Source: Actinomycetota bacterium
GTDB lineage: Bacteria; Actinomycetota; Actinomycetes; Streptosporangiales; Streptosporangiaceae
Length of the DNA: 33,918 bases
Direction of reading: 5' to 3'
NCBI GenBank assembly: GCA_003242605.1
Contig: QGUZ01000018.1
Coordinates: 1 to 33,918, forward strand
Position 1 is the stretch's first letter; each line of letters opens with the position of its first letter. The notes beneath the pieces were generated by a model. It searched no databases. It had not been told where the DNA came from and saw nothing but the letters and a program-made list of their open reading frames with translations. Both the position numbers and the translations under genes were made by a program. Positions 21,924-29,470 of the stretch are shown one piece after another.

Positions 21924-22625
21924 CTACCGGACCGGCCCCACGCCCGCGTGCGCGTCGGCGGGGGCCGCGCTCCCGCACAGGTAGGACGAGACGTCGAGCT
22001 CGACCCACACGGTCTTGCCGCCCGGCGCGGCCGGCCGATAGCCCCACCGGCTGCATAACGCCTCGACGAGGAGCAGGCCCCGGCCGCTGACGTCGAACTC
22101 CCCCGGGTTCCCCGGCCGCGGCACGCCCGCGGCGTCGTCCCAGAACTCCAGCGTCAGGCAGGTCCCGGTCAGGTACGCCCCCACGCGCACCTGGCCGCCG
22201 GCGGCCCTGCGGCCGGACCTCTCGCCGGCGCCGAGGCCGGCGTCGCGGCCGCCATCCGCATCGTCATCGAAATATGCGCCCGGGCCGGCGCCCGGGTCGG
22301 CACGGTGCCCGTTCACCGTGCCGGTGACGGCGCCGTCCGCCGGGCCGCTCCCCCAGCGGCCGGGCCAGGCGCCGGCATCTCCCCCGTTCCCCCCATCGCC
22401 TCCGCGGCCCGCCGCCGGGCGCGCGCCGGAGGCTGCGGTCGCGGTGATCGCGTTGGTGACGAGCTCGCTGGTGATGAGCTGCACGTCGTCGAGGAGCTCC
22501 CGGCTGGTCAGGCCGAGGGACGCGAGCACGGCGGCGACGTGCTCCCGCGCGTACGAGACGCTGGTCGGCTCCGCCGGAAGCACCAGATAGCGTCGCCCTG
22601 CCGTACCTGCCACGAAGTCGGCCAT
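21924..22625 (-). CDS. Anti-sigma-factor-like HATPase with a long Gly/Asp-rich insert
   Basis: 233 aa from ATG 22625. HATPase_c_2 features: N box TSELVTNAITAT (about 53-63), G1 LEFWDDAAGVPRP (159-171) and G2 SGRGLLLVEALCSRWGY (180-196). Family members are usually 130-160 aa; here about 80 residues (64-144) rich in Gly, Ala, Asp and Arg separate the N box from the next strand. The histidine usually following the N box (ELVTNA-x-x-H) is missing. Such proteins accompany XRE/DUF397 pairs (WhiJ/AbaA-type clusters) and may bind or phosphorylate partners. Divergent from the XRE gene with a dyad between them. The insert preserves frame, so it is not a simple frameshift. Confidence 0.85.
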   Translation of the reverse strand: MADFVAGTAGRRYLVLPAEPTSVSYAREHVAAVLASLGLTSRELLDDVQLITSELVTNAITATAASGARPAAGRGGDGGNGGDAGAWPGRWGSGPADGAVTGTVNGHRADPGAGPGAYFDDDADGGRDAGLGAGERSGRRAAGGQVRVGAYLTGTCLTLEFWDDAAGVPRPGNPGEFDVSGRGLLLVEALCSRWGYRPAAPGGKTVWVELDVSSYLCGSAAPADAHAGVGPVR

Positions 22626-22695
22626 CGGTTTCCCCACTCCTGGTGATCGTCGCGTCCAGGGCCTGACGGTACGGCGCACTCCCCCGCCTCCGTAC

Positions 22696-22720
22696 CCGTA
22701 ACGCAGTCGAACAGTTACGG
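22696..22720. promoter_or_regulatory. Dyad between the ATPase and XRE genes
   Basis: CCGTAAC (22696-22702) and GTTACGG (22714-22720) are perfect inverted repeats with an 11-nt spacer, so half-sites are 18 bp apart (about two helical turns). An overlapping TTAC-GGAAA-GTAA lies at 22715-22727. Likely an operator in the ATPase promoter region, perhaps for the neighbouring XRE protein. Confidence 0.55.
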
Positions 22721-22870
22721 AAAGTAAGCCATTCCCCGTACAGGCTCACCTCTCGCGTGCGATGATTACCTTCAGTTTGAGCTCGATGACGGAACGTCCG
22801 CAACCGCTATCCCGCAATTGCATGAGAAAAATGCGCACCATCTTCGGCCAATACCGCTGAAAGAGGGAGC

Positions 22871-23728
22871 ATGACGACCAACCGGTACAGCCCGACGATC
22901 CGGCGCCGCCGTCTCGCCGCGGAACTGCGCCGGCTACGCGAGGAGCGCGGGCTGACGATCGAGCAGGTGGCCGCGCAGATCGACTGGCATCCGACCAAGC
23001 TCAGCCGGGTGGAGACCGGAAAGCAGGCGGTGCAGCCGAGCGAGGTCCGGGGCCTGCTCGAGGTGCTCGACGCGCCACCCGAGCAGCGCGACGCGCTCAT
23101 CGCGCTCGCCCGGGAGGCCCGGCTGCGGGGGTGGTGGCGTGCGTTCGGCGAGGCCGTTCCCGACTGGTTCGCGGTCTACGTGGGCCTGGAGTCCGAGGCG
23201 ACGTCGCTGCGGCTGTACGAGTCGGTCTTCATCCCCGGCCTGCTGCAGACCGAGGACTACGCCCGGGCGGTGCACCGGGCCACGCGGGTGGGCGCGAGAG
23301 AGGAGGAGATCGATCGGCTGGTGGCGGTCCGCATGGCCCGCCAGGAGCTGCTGCACAGCGACAAGGCACCACAGGTCTGGATGGTCCTTGACGAGGCCGT
23401 CATCCGACGCAGGGTGGGCGGGCCCGACGTGATGCGGGCCCAGCTGAAGCGCCTGGTCGAGGCGTCCCGGATGCCGAACATCACCCTGCAGGTGCTCCCG
23501 TTCTCGGTGGGAGCGCACGCCGGTATGGACGGCGGATTCCACATCCTCACCTTTGAGCCGTATGCGGATGACGTCGTCTACATCGAATACCGGACAGGCA
23601 GTTTCTATTTGGAGAAAAAGTGGGAAATCGAACAATACACCCTCGTATTCGACCACCTACGCGCCGCCGCGCTGCCAACGGAGGCGTCCACGGCCCTGAT
23701 CTCTCAGGTGGCCGACGAATTTCAGTGA
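22871..23728 (+). CDS. XRE regulator with DUF5753 domain
   Basis: 285 aa. HTH at about residues 11-65 (RRRLAAELRRLREERGLTIEQVAAQIDWHPTKLSRVETGK) and DUF5753 at about 95-280 (WFAVYVGLESEATSLRLYESVFIPGLLQTEDYARAVHRA to RMPNITLQVLPFSVGAHAGMDGGFHIL). This is the WhiJ-like class found in many copies in streptomycetes and relatives, each beside a DUF397 gene. AGAGGGAG stands just before the ATG. The 3' part (23570-23650) is AT-richer than its surroundings, common for these genes. It probably controls its own locus and developmental or antibiotic genes. Confidence 0.93.
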   Translation: MTTNRYSPTIRRRRLAAELRRLREERGLTIEQVAAQIDWHPTKLSRVETGKQAVQPSEVRGLLEVLDAPPEQRDALIALAREARLRGWWRAFGEAVPDWFAVYVGLESEATSLRLYESVFIPGLLQTEDYARAVHRATRVGAREEEIDRLVAVRMARQELLHSDKAPQVWMVLDEAVIRRRVGGPDVMRAQLKRLVEASRMPNITLQVLPFSVGAHAGMDGGFHILTFEPYADDVVYIEYRTGSFYLEKKWEIEQYTLVFDHLRAAALPTEASTALISQVADEFQ

Positions 23729-23746
23729 TCCCGGCGAGAGCGAGGA

Positions 23747-23983
23747 ATGGTGGTGGAGATGCGCGCAGTTGACCATCGAATCGACCTGTCCCGAGCGGAC
23801 TGGCGGAAGAGCACCTACAGCAACGGCAACGGCGGCGCGTGCGTCGAGGTGGCCCGCAACCTCCCGGGCGTCGTCGCCGTGCGTGATTCAAAGGACCCCT
23901 CCGGTCCCGCGCTGGTGTTCAGCCCTGGTGACTGGAAGGCGTTCCTCGCTCGGATCCGTACCGAAGGCGCCGCCACGCGGTAG
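23747..23983 (+). CDS. DUF397-family small protein
   Basis: 78 aa. Characteristic DUF397 sequence: LSRADWRKSTYSNGNGGACVEVARNL, then VAVRDSKDPSGPALVFSPGDWKAFLARI. It is the usual partner of the DUF5753 XRE regulator 18 nt upstream; together with the divergent ATPase it forms the common actinobacterial trio. DUF397 proteins are thought to antagonise or modulate the XRE partner. ATG 23747 has GAGAGCGAGG upstream; ATG 23759 in the same frame would give 74 aa and is an alternative. Confidence 0.9.
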   Translation: MVVEMRAVDHRIDLSRADWRKSTYSNGNGGACVEVARNLPGVVAVRDSKDPSGPALVFSPGDWKAFLARIRTEGAATR

Positions 23984-24015
23984 GCGTCTTCGCCGACTCT
24001 CACGGTCGCACCGCA

Positions 24016-24094
24016 CACGGCATCCCCGTGGTGCCGTGACCCGCATGTGGCCTTTGGGCCCGGAGACATGCCGGGCGGCAACGTCTCCGGGCCC
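24016..24094. terminator. Two hairpins downstream of the DUF397 gene
   Basis: CACGGCA (24016-24022) pairs with TGCCGTG (24032-24038). Stronger: GGGCCCGGAGAC (24056-24067), 15-nt loop, GTCTCCGGGCCC (24083-24094), a perfect 12-bp stem. They lie between convergent DUF397 and gatD genes. Confidence 0.7.
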
Positions 24095-24216
24095 GGCGGC
24101 CTCGTGAACCGACTCTCTGGTCCGCCCACCCGACGGCACACCGGCCCCCTCGGCCTGTGAGGCGTTACGCGTTCCTCGTCCCGCAGGCGTCCCGGCCGTA
24201 CCGGCCGCGACTGCCC

Positions 24217-24236
24217 GGCCACCCCGCGGGGCGGCC
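24217..24236 (-). terminator. Hairpin downstream of gatD
   Basis: GGCC-A-CCCC and GGGG-C-GGCC form a near-perfect palindrome with one A-C mismatch, 34 nt beyond the gatD stop. The rest of 23984-24270 holds no gene. Confidence 0.4.
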
Positions 24237-24270
24237 GTTCTGTACGGCCCGGCGGCAGGGGACGCCGGGG

Positions 24271-24984
24271 CTAGCGGGACAGCACCGTGTCGAGGCGCTC
24301 CTTGCGCAGGTGCTCGTACCAGGTGTCGTCGATCGGCGGGACGTCGCCCACCACCCAGCGCAGCAGCAGGTCGGCGAGCGCCGGGTTGCGCGCCAGCGCC
24401 GGGCCGTGCAGGTAGGTGCCGACGACACGGCCGGCGTAGGCGCCCTCGGTGCCGTCGCCGTTGCCCACCCCGACGAGGGTGCGGGACAGCGGCCTGACCC
24501 CCGGCCCGAGCCGGGTGACGCCCATGTGGTTCTCGAACCCGGTGAGGGTGGGCAGGCCGAACGCCGGATCCACCTCGGCGGCGAGCTCGCCCACCGCGCG
24601 CTTCTGGCCGCGGACGCTCACCACGTCGAGCAGGCCGACGCCCGGCACCGGCTGGCCCTCGTCGCCGCAGAACTCCCGGCCGATGAGCTGGTAGCCGGCG
24701 CAGACCGCGAACACCACGGCCCCCCGCTCCGCGGCCCGCAGCAGCCCGCCGTCCCGGCGCAGCCGCTCGGCGCCGAGCATCTGCGGCCGGTCCTCGCCGC
24801 CGCCGAGAAGGTAGATGTCCCCGCTCTCCGGCACCGGGTCGGCGGAACGGACGTGCAGGGTCTCCACCGGGATGCCCCGGGCCCGCGCCCGATGCTCCAG
24901 CACGAGGACGTTGCCCTGGTCCCCGTAGGTGCTCAACAGGTCCGGATAGATCCAGACCAGCCGCAATGCGCTCTCAGACTGCAC
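24271..24984 (-). CDS. gatD: Lipid II isoglutaminyl synthase, glutaminase subunit GatD
   Basis: 237 aa CobB/CobQ-like class I amidotransferase. The nucleophile is C95 in VVFAVCAGYQLIG and the catalytic histidine H193 in GTYLHGPALARN; both are intact. GatD releases ammonia from glutamine and MurT uses it to amidate the D-Glu of lipid II stem peptides, producing D-isoglutamine, as known from Staphylococcus aureus. GTG 24984 lies inside the end of murT, overlapping by 11 nt, so expression is coupled. No membrane segment; cytoplasmic. Confidence 0.93.
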   Translation of the reverse strand: MQSESALRLVWIYPDLLSTYGDQGNVLVLEHRARARGIPVETLHVRSADPVPESGDIYLLGGGEDRPQMLGAERLRRDGGLLRAAERGAVVFAVCAGYQLIGREFCGDEGQPVPGVGLLDVVSVRGQKRAVGELAAEVDPAFGLPTLTGFENHMGVTRLGPGVRPLSRTLVGVGNGDGTEGAYAGRVVGTYLHGPALARNPALADLLLRWVVGDVPPIDDTWYEHLRKERLDTVLSR

Positions 24985-26203
24985 GGCCGAACTCCGCTCG
25001 AATCTGCTGGAAGGCGGTGTAGTTGGCGATCACATCGATCCTGCCGGGCGGCAGCGCGTCCACCGCGTCGCCGAACGTCGGGCAGAGCTGGAACGCCACG
25101 TCCGCCACGTGCAGGCGCAGCGCCAGGTCGTAGCGCCGCTCCCCGGTCACGTACACCGGACGGCCGCGCAGCACGCGGTAGTCGACGTCGTACAGCCAGG
25201 AGGTGTCCCGCCCGTCCGGCACCTGCGCGTTCACCGACAGGATGATCGGCAGCGCCGGGTCGGTGACGTCGAACGCCTCCAGCCAGCCCGCCGGGTTCTT
25301 CGCGAGCAGCAGCCGCAGCACCCGGCCGTCGCGCTCCACCGTGGTGTACCGCCCGGCGACGGAGCGCACCTCGCGGAGCCGGGGCAGCGCCCGCTCCACC
25401 GGCACCCCGAACGCGTAGGCGGTGGCGAGCGCGATCGCGGCGTTCGACTCGTTCGCCCGCCCCGGCAGCTGCAGGTCGAGCGGCCAGGTACGGCCCTGCG
25501 GGTCGATCACCGCGTTCTCGAGGAGGAACCAGCTCGGCTCGGGGCGGCGCAGCGCGCACTCCCGGCAGGCCCAGTCGTCGTCCTTGCGGTCGAGCGGGCC
25601 CCCGCACTCGGGGCAGCACCAGGAGTCCTCGCGCCAGCGCTGCTTCGCCGACACCCAGGTCACCTGGGACGCGCCCATCGCGGCCCAGGCGACGAGCGGG
25701 TCGTCGGCGTTGGCGATCACGTGGGTGTCGCGCCCGTGCAGCGCCTGCCGCCACTTTTTGGCGAGCAGCCAGATCTCGGCGGCCCGGTCCATCTGGTCCC
25801 GGCTGAGGTTCATCAGGCAGACGACCGCCGCCCCGGTGGTGTCGAGGACCTCCGGCAGGTACTTCTCGTCCACCTCGAGCACGCCGTACGGCGCGTCCTT
25901 CGCCTGGGAGAGCGCGGTGACGTGCCCGGCCGGCATGTTCGCCCCGAACGCGTTCGTCGCCACCTCGCCCAGCTCCTGCAGCGCCGAGGTGATCAGCCGC
26001 GTCGTGGTCGTCTTGCCGTTGGTGGCGCTGACCAGCGCCAGCCGCCGGTTCGCCGCGAGCTGTCGCAGCAGGTCCGGTTCGAGCAGCAGACCGACCCGCC
26101 CGCCGATCACCGAGCCGTCGCCGCGGCCGGTCATCCGCGACAACAGGGCCGCCGTACGGCCGAGGGCGGCGGCGAGCTGCGCCCGCAACGGAAGCTGTGT
26201 CAT
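24974..26203 (-). CDS. murT: Lipid II isoglutaminyl synthase, Mur-ligase subunit MurT
   Basis: 409 aa Mur-ligase-like protein with C-terminal DUF1727-type domain. The ATP loop is SATNGKTTTTRL (K64). A four-Cys zinc ribbon, CPEC at 197-200 and CREC at 213-216, is inserted in the central domain, as known for MurT. The C-terminal part (IILSVNAQVPDGRDTSWLYDVDY, then TGERRYDLALRLHVADV) matches the GatD-contacting domain. Together with GatD it amidates lipid II. The ATG is preceded by TAGGAT ending 6 nt before it, indicating a leaderless operon promoter independent of the HerA-type gene upstream. Confidence 0.94.
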   Translation of the reverse strand: MTQLPLRAQLAAALGRTAALLSRMTGRGDGSVIGGRVGLLLEPDLLRQLAANRRLALVSATNGKTTTTRLITSALQELGEVATNAFGANMPAGHVTALSQAKDAPYGVLEVDEKYLPEVLDTTGAAVVCLMNLSRDQMDRAAEIWLLAKKWRQALHGRDTHVIANADDPLVAWAAMGASQVTWVSAKQRWREDSWCCPECGGPLDRKDDDWACRECALRRPEPSWFLLENAVIDPQGRTWPLDLQLPGRANESNAAIALATAYAFGVPVERALPRLREVRSVAGRYTTVERDGRVLRLLLAKNPAGWLEAFDVTDPALPIILSVNAQVPDGRDTSWLYDVDYRVLRGRPVYVTGERRYDLALRLHVADVAFQLCPTFGDAVDALPPGRIDVIANYTAFQQIRAEFGRAV

Positions 26204-26209
26204 GGAGCG

Positions 26210-26215
26210 ATCCTA
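26210..26215 (-). promoter_or_regulatory. Probable leaderless -10 element of murT-gatD
   Basis: TAGGAT on the minus strand ends 6 nt before the murT ATG, without a Shine-Dalgarno sequence. Confidence 0.5.
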
Positions 26216-26230
26216 ATGGGGCGGCGGTCA

Positions 26231-26247
26231 CGGAGCGGCCCGCTCCG
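26231..26247. terminator. 17-bp palindrome between the HerA-type gene and murT
   Basis: CGGAGCGG-C-CCGCTCCG lies 14 nt after the stop codon of the HerA-type gene and covers the -35 region expected for murT. As RNA its loop would need to open 3-5 nt. It could end HerA transcription, act as an operator for murT, or both. Confidence 0.45.
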
Positions 26248-26261
26248 CGGCGATCACCTAC

Positions 26262-29200
26262 CTAACCGAGCTGATCGGCGAAGGTGAGCTCGGCGTCGTG
26301 ATCCATGCCACTCTCGAACGGCAGCACGAACCGCTGCGGCCAGGACAGCACCGCCTCGAGCCAGCCCGCGCCCATCATCTGCGCCACGTGCCGCACCCGG
26401 TCCCGCGGGTCGACGCCGATCGCCACGGTCGCGATGTCCTGCTGCACGCTCTGGTGCTCGTCGTCGCCGAGGATCACCCGCCAGGCGAGCGCCCGGTTGC
26501 GGTCCACCTCCATCGACAGCGGGTGCCGCCGCAGCGCCTTGGCCCGGTGGCCGAGCAGCTCCACCCCGCCCGAGCCGTCGCCGCCGGAGCCGTTCACCCC
26601 GGGGTGCGGGTACGGCCGGCCGGTCGGGTCGGTGCCGAACAGCGGGTACTCCATCGGCGGCGCCGGGCTGCGCAGGTTCGGCGCCGGGTGCCCGTACGGG
26701 AACAGCCGGTCCACCTCGTGCAGCCAGCGCACCTGCGGAATCACCCAGGCCGGGCCGGGCCGCTCGCCCACCGGCGGGCGCTCCCCGTCCGGGGACAGCA
26801 GCGCCGTGGCCGCCTCCACCGCCTTCCGGGTGAGCAGCGAGGGGTCGTAGCAGGTGCGCAGCGACCAGGCGCGGCGGGACACCGCCTTGTCGATCACGGT
26901 GGCGAGCATGCACTCGCGGCGCCGTACCGGCAGCTCGTTCCAGCCCTCGGCGAGCACCCGGGGCACGCCCGGCAGGGTGCGGTTGACGCAGAACGCGAGC
27001 ACCAGCGTGTCCACCCAGATGCGCAGCCACGCCCACTCGGGCGCCGCGGCGAGCAGGTCGGCCTCGCGCAGCTCGAACAGCGTGCACGCCTTGCCGGTGC
27101 GGCACTCGTGGCCGCACGCCGCGGACCGCCGCCCGGCGATCGGCGGGATCGGGCTGAGCATCACCCGCTCCCGGTGCTCGCCGAGCGGCACCCGGATGCG
27201 CAGCGGCCGGTCCATGCCGTCGGCGAACACCGCGGCCTGGCCGGGCTCGAGGGAGACCACCTGGCGGGACTGGTCCTCGCTGAGGTTCATCGCCGCGCCG
27301 ACGAGCTTGCGGTCGTCCTCCGCGGGCAGCCGGTGGACGATCTTCAGGGCGGTGTTCTTCACCACGTCGGAGACGAGCTTGGTGGGGATCTGCTCGGCGA
27401 CGATGATGCCCTCGCCGTACGCGCGGATCTCGGCGAGCATGCCGGCGAGCAGCTCGACCGCGTGCGTGGAGGCCCGGCCCGCGCCGCGGTCGCGCAGCAG
27501 CCGGTGCGCCTCCTCGATGATGATCACGTGCTGCAGCCCGGTGGGCGGGCGCTCCAGGTGCTGCTCGGCCCGGGCGCGCATGCGCAGGTGCTCGACGATC
27601 CGGATGATCAGCGTGCCCATGAGGAACGCCTTGTCCTCGTCGTTGGCGACGTCCTCGATCGCGAGCACCACGTTGCGCTGCAGCAGCCCGCCGATGTCGG
27701 CGGGGTGGCCGCCCTCGAAGAACCGCCCGGCCGAGCCGACCCGCAGCGAGCGCAGCCGCAGCGAGATGAAGCCCTCGACGTCGGCCTGGACCTCCTTGCC
27801 GTACCCGATCTCCTCGATCACCTCGAGCGCGTGCTGCTGGAGCTGCTCGAGCGTGGGTACGGCGGGCGCCACCGCCGCCCCGGGGATGCCCTGCCCGGTG
27901 ACCACGTCCCAGCCGTTCGCCTCGTACACCCGCTGCAGCGCGAGCGACATGATCTGCGGGAACGGCTCCTCGGCGTCGAACGCGGCCATGAACAGCGCGC
28001 GCACCATGTCGATGTGCGCCTGCACCGGGTAGCCCGGCTCGGGGGCGAGCGGGTTGATGCTGATCGGCACGTTGTCCGGCGCGGACGGGTTGATCACGGT
28101 GAGCGGGGCGAGGTGCTCGGTGCGGCCCGCCATCGCCGCGTACTCCGACTTGGCCGGCTCGATCGCGAGCCACGGGATGCCCGCCTGGGTGAGCTGCTCG
28201 AGCAGGTGCCGCACGGTCTGCGACTTTCCGGACCCGGTCGCGCCGGTGATGAACACGTGCCGGTTGATCGTGGACAGCGGCACCCGGAAGGTGCCGACCT
28301 CCCGGTCCTGGCCGTCGATGATCGCGCCAAGCTCGATGAGGTCGGAGCCGCGCTCGTCGGTCTCCGAGGTGACGTCGAAGAACCCGGTCTCCAGCACCCG
28401 CACGCCGGGCACCTCGCGGCGCGGCAGGCCGGCGAGGGCGACGAGCGCCCCGGCGGTGGCGGCGAACGGCGAGGCCGCGCCGTCGGTGGGGTCCTGCAGG
28501 GTGACCGAGAGCGCCTCGTGGAAGCTGTAGGCGTGCTCGATCCCGCGGCCTTGGCCCTGGCCGGAGGAGGACGAGGACGACGAGGACGACTGGCCGGCGC
28601 CGGAGGAGATCGCGCTGCGCAGCCGGTACGGGTGGTGCGACATCTCCACCGAGCCCACCAGCACCGGGGCGATCTGCCGCAGCTCGTCGTACCCGGCCGC
28701 GCCGGCGAGCACCCGCACGTTCCACAGGCCCGCCTCGCGGAACGCGTCGAGCTCCTGCATGCGCCGCTCGGCCCGCTCCGCGTCGAACCGGCTGCGCTCG
28801 GAGGCGTCGCCGTACTGGCGCAGCACGTTGAGCTGGGTGCGCAGGTGCGCCACCTCGGCGTCGAGCAGGTCGGTGGGCTCCGCGATCACCAGCCAGGCGA
28901 ACGGCCGGGACATGAGCGTGACGAGCGTCGACTCGAACAGCGTGGGGCGGCGGATCTCGTCCGGGTCGGGCTCGCGGCGGCCGCCGAGCGGCGGGGCCTG
29001 GCGGCCCGGGCACGGCGTCCAGACCAGGTCGGCGAGGTCGGCGAGCCAGTCGTCGCTCACCGGGATGCCGCGGGCGCCGCCCGGGAACAGCAGCGGCTGC
29101 GGGCCCTGCGGCTGCGGCTCGGGGGCGACCGCCGCGCGGCGGGGCGGCCGGGGCGGGGTGAGCGGCCCCGCGTTGGTGATCAGTTCGAGCGGGGCGCCGG

Positions 29201-29381
29201 AGCCGCGGGACAGCCAGCCGATCACGAAGGGCCGGTTGCGCTGCGCGGCCGACAGTACCGCGGGCAGCACGGTGACGAAGTCCCACTCGGCCGATGAGCT
29301 TCTCGACGGTGCGGTGATCGCCTGGATGCGATACCAGGGCCCGCTGAGCGGGACGGGTGCCGCCGAAACGCTCGCCTGCAT
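26262..29381 (-). CDS. HerA/DUF87-type ATPase of a possible membrane motor system
   Basis: 1039 aa. ATG 29381 is preceded by AGGAGGAGAG; a longer frame exists but lacks a ribosome-binding site. Residues 1-260 are unrecognised (N-terminal regulatory region with a coiled helix near 175-215); 264-280 is a Ser/Gly/Gln linker with nine serines. The ATPase core has Walker A GATGSGKS (380-387), Walker B HVIIIEEAH (618-626) and the sensor/finger region VAEQIPTKLVSDVVKN (661-676), as in HerA and TraG-like translocases; IEPAKSEY (408-415) is typical of DUF87 proteins. A Cys cluster CGHECRTGKAC (756-766) follows, then about 270 residues of unknown fold. The gene lies 89 nt downstream of a degenerate relative on the same strand. 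HerA proteins move DNA or act as hexameric motors; here the membrane-anchored neighbour suggests work at the envelope. The precise role is unknown. Confidence 0.85.
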   Translation of the reverse strand: MQASVSAAPVPLSGPWYRIQAITAPSRSSSAEWDFVTVLPAVLSAAQRNRPFVIGWLSRGSGAPLELITNAGPLTPPRPPRRAAVAPEPQPQGPQPLLFPGGARGIPVSDDWLADLADLVWTPCPGRQAPPLGGRREPDPDEIRRPTLFESTLVTLMSRPFAWLVIAEPTDLLDAEVAHLRTQLNVLRQYGDASERSRFDAERAERRMQELDAFREAGLWNVRVLAGAAGYDELRQIAPVLVGSVEMSHHPYRLRSAISSGAGQSSSSSSSSSGQGQGRGIEHAYSFHEALSVTLQDPTDGAASPFAATAGALVALAGLPRREVPGVRVLETGFFDVTSETDERGSDLIELGAIIDGQDREVGTFRVPLSTINRHVFITGATGSGKSQTVRHLLEQLTQAGIPWLAIEPAKSEYAAMAGRTEHLAPLTVINPSAPDNVPISINPLAPEPGYPVQAHIDMVRALFMAAFDAEEPFPQIMSLALQRVYEANGWDVVTGQGIPGAAVAPAVPTLEQLQQHALEVIEEIGYGKEVQADVEGFISLRLRSLRVGSAGRFFEGGHPADIGGLLQRNVVLAIEDVANDEDKAFLMGTLIIRIVEHLRMRARAEQHLERPPTGLQHVIIIEEAHRLLRDRGAGRASTHAVELLAGMLAEIRAYGEGIIVAEQIPTKLVSDVVKNTALKIVHRLPAEDDRKLVGAAMNLSEDQSRQVVSLEPGQAAVFADGMDRPLRIRVPLGEHRERVMLSPIPPIAGRRSAACGHECRTGKACTLFELREADLLAAAPEWAWLRIWVDTLVLAFCVNRTLPGVPRVLAEGWNELPVRRRECMLATVIDKAVSRRAWSLRTCYDPSLLTRKAVEAATALLSPDGERPPVGERPGPAWVIPQVRWLHEVDRLFPYGHPAPNLRSPAPPMEYPLFGTDPTGRPYPHPGVNGSGGDGSGGVELLGHRAKALRRHPLSMEVDRNRALAWRVILGDDEHQSVQQDIATVAIGVDPRDRVRHVAQMMGAGWLEAVLSWPQRFVLPFESGMDHDAELTFADQLG

Positions 29382-29470
29382 CTCTCCTCCTGGTGCGCCT
29401 GTCGCACCTAACCTGGACAGCCGATCATGCCCGTACGTCCACATTGACGATGTCATTACCCGGTGTCGAC

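Noticed and set aside
26298..29297. 999-codon open frame on the plus strand opposite the HerA-type gene
   Set aside because: Translation is His/Val/Arg/Gly-rich without domains; it is the antisense shadow of a gene with clear Walker motifs and a good ribosome-binding site.
26262..29381. HerA-nuclease (for example HerA plus NurA or DUF4297) phage-defence pair
   Set aside because: The partner is a membrane pseudo-ATPase; no nuclease or SIR2/DUF4297 domain is encoded next to it.
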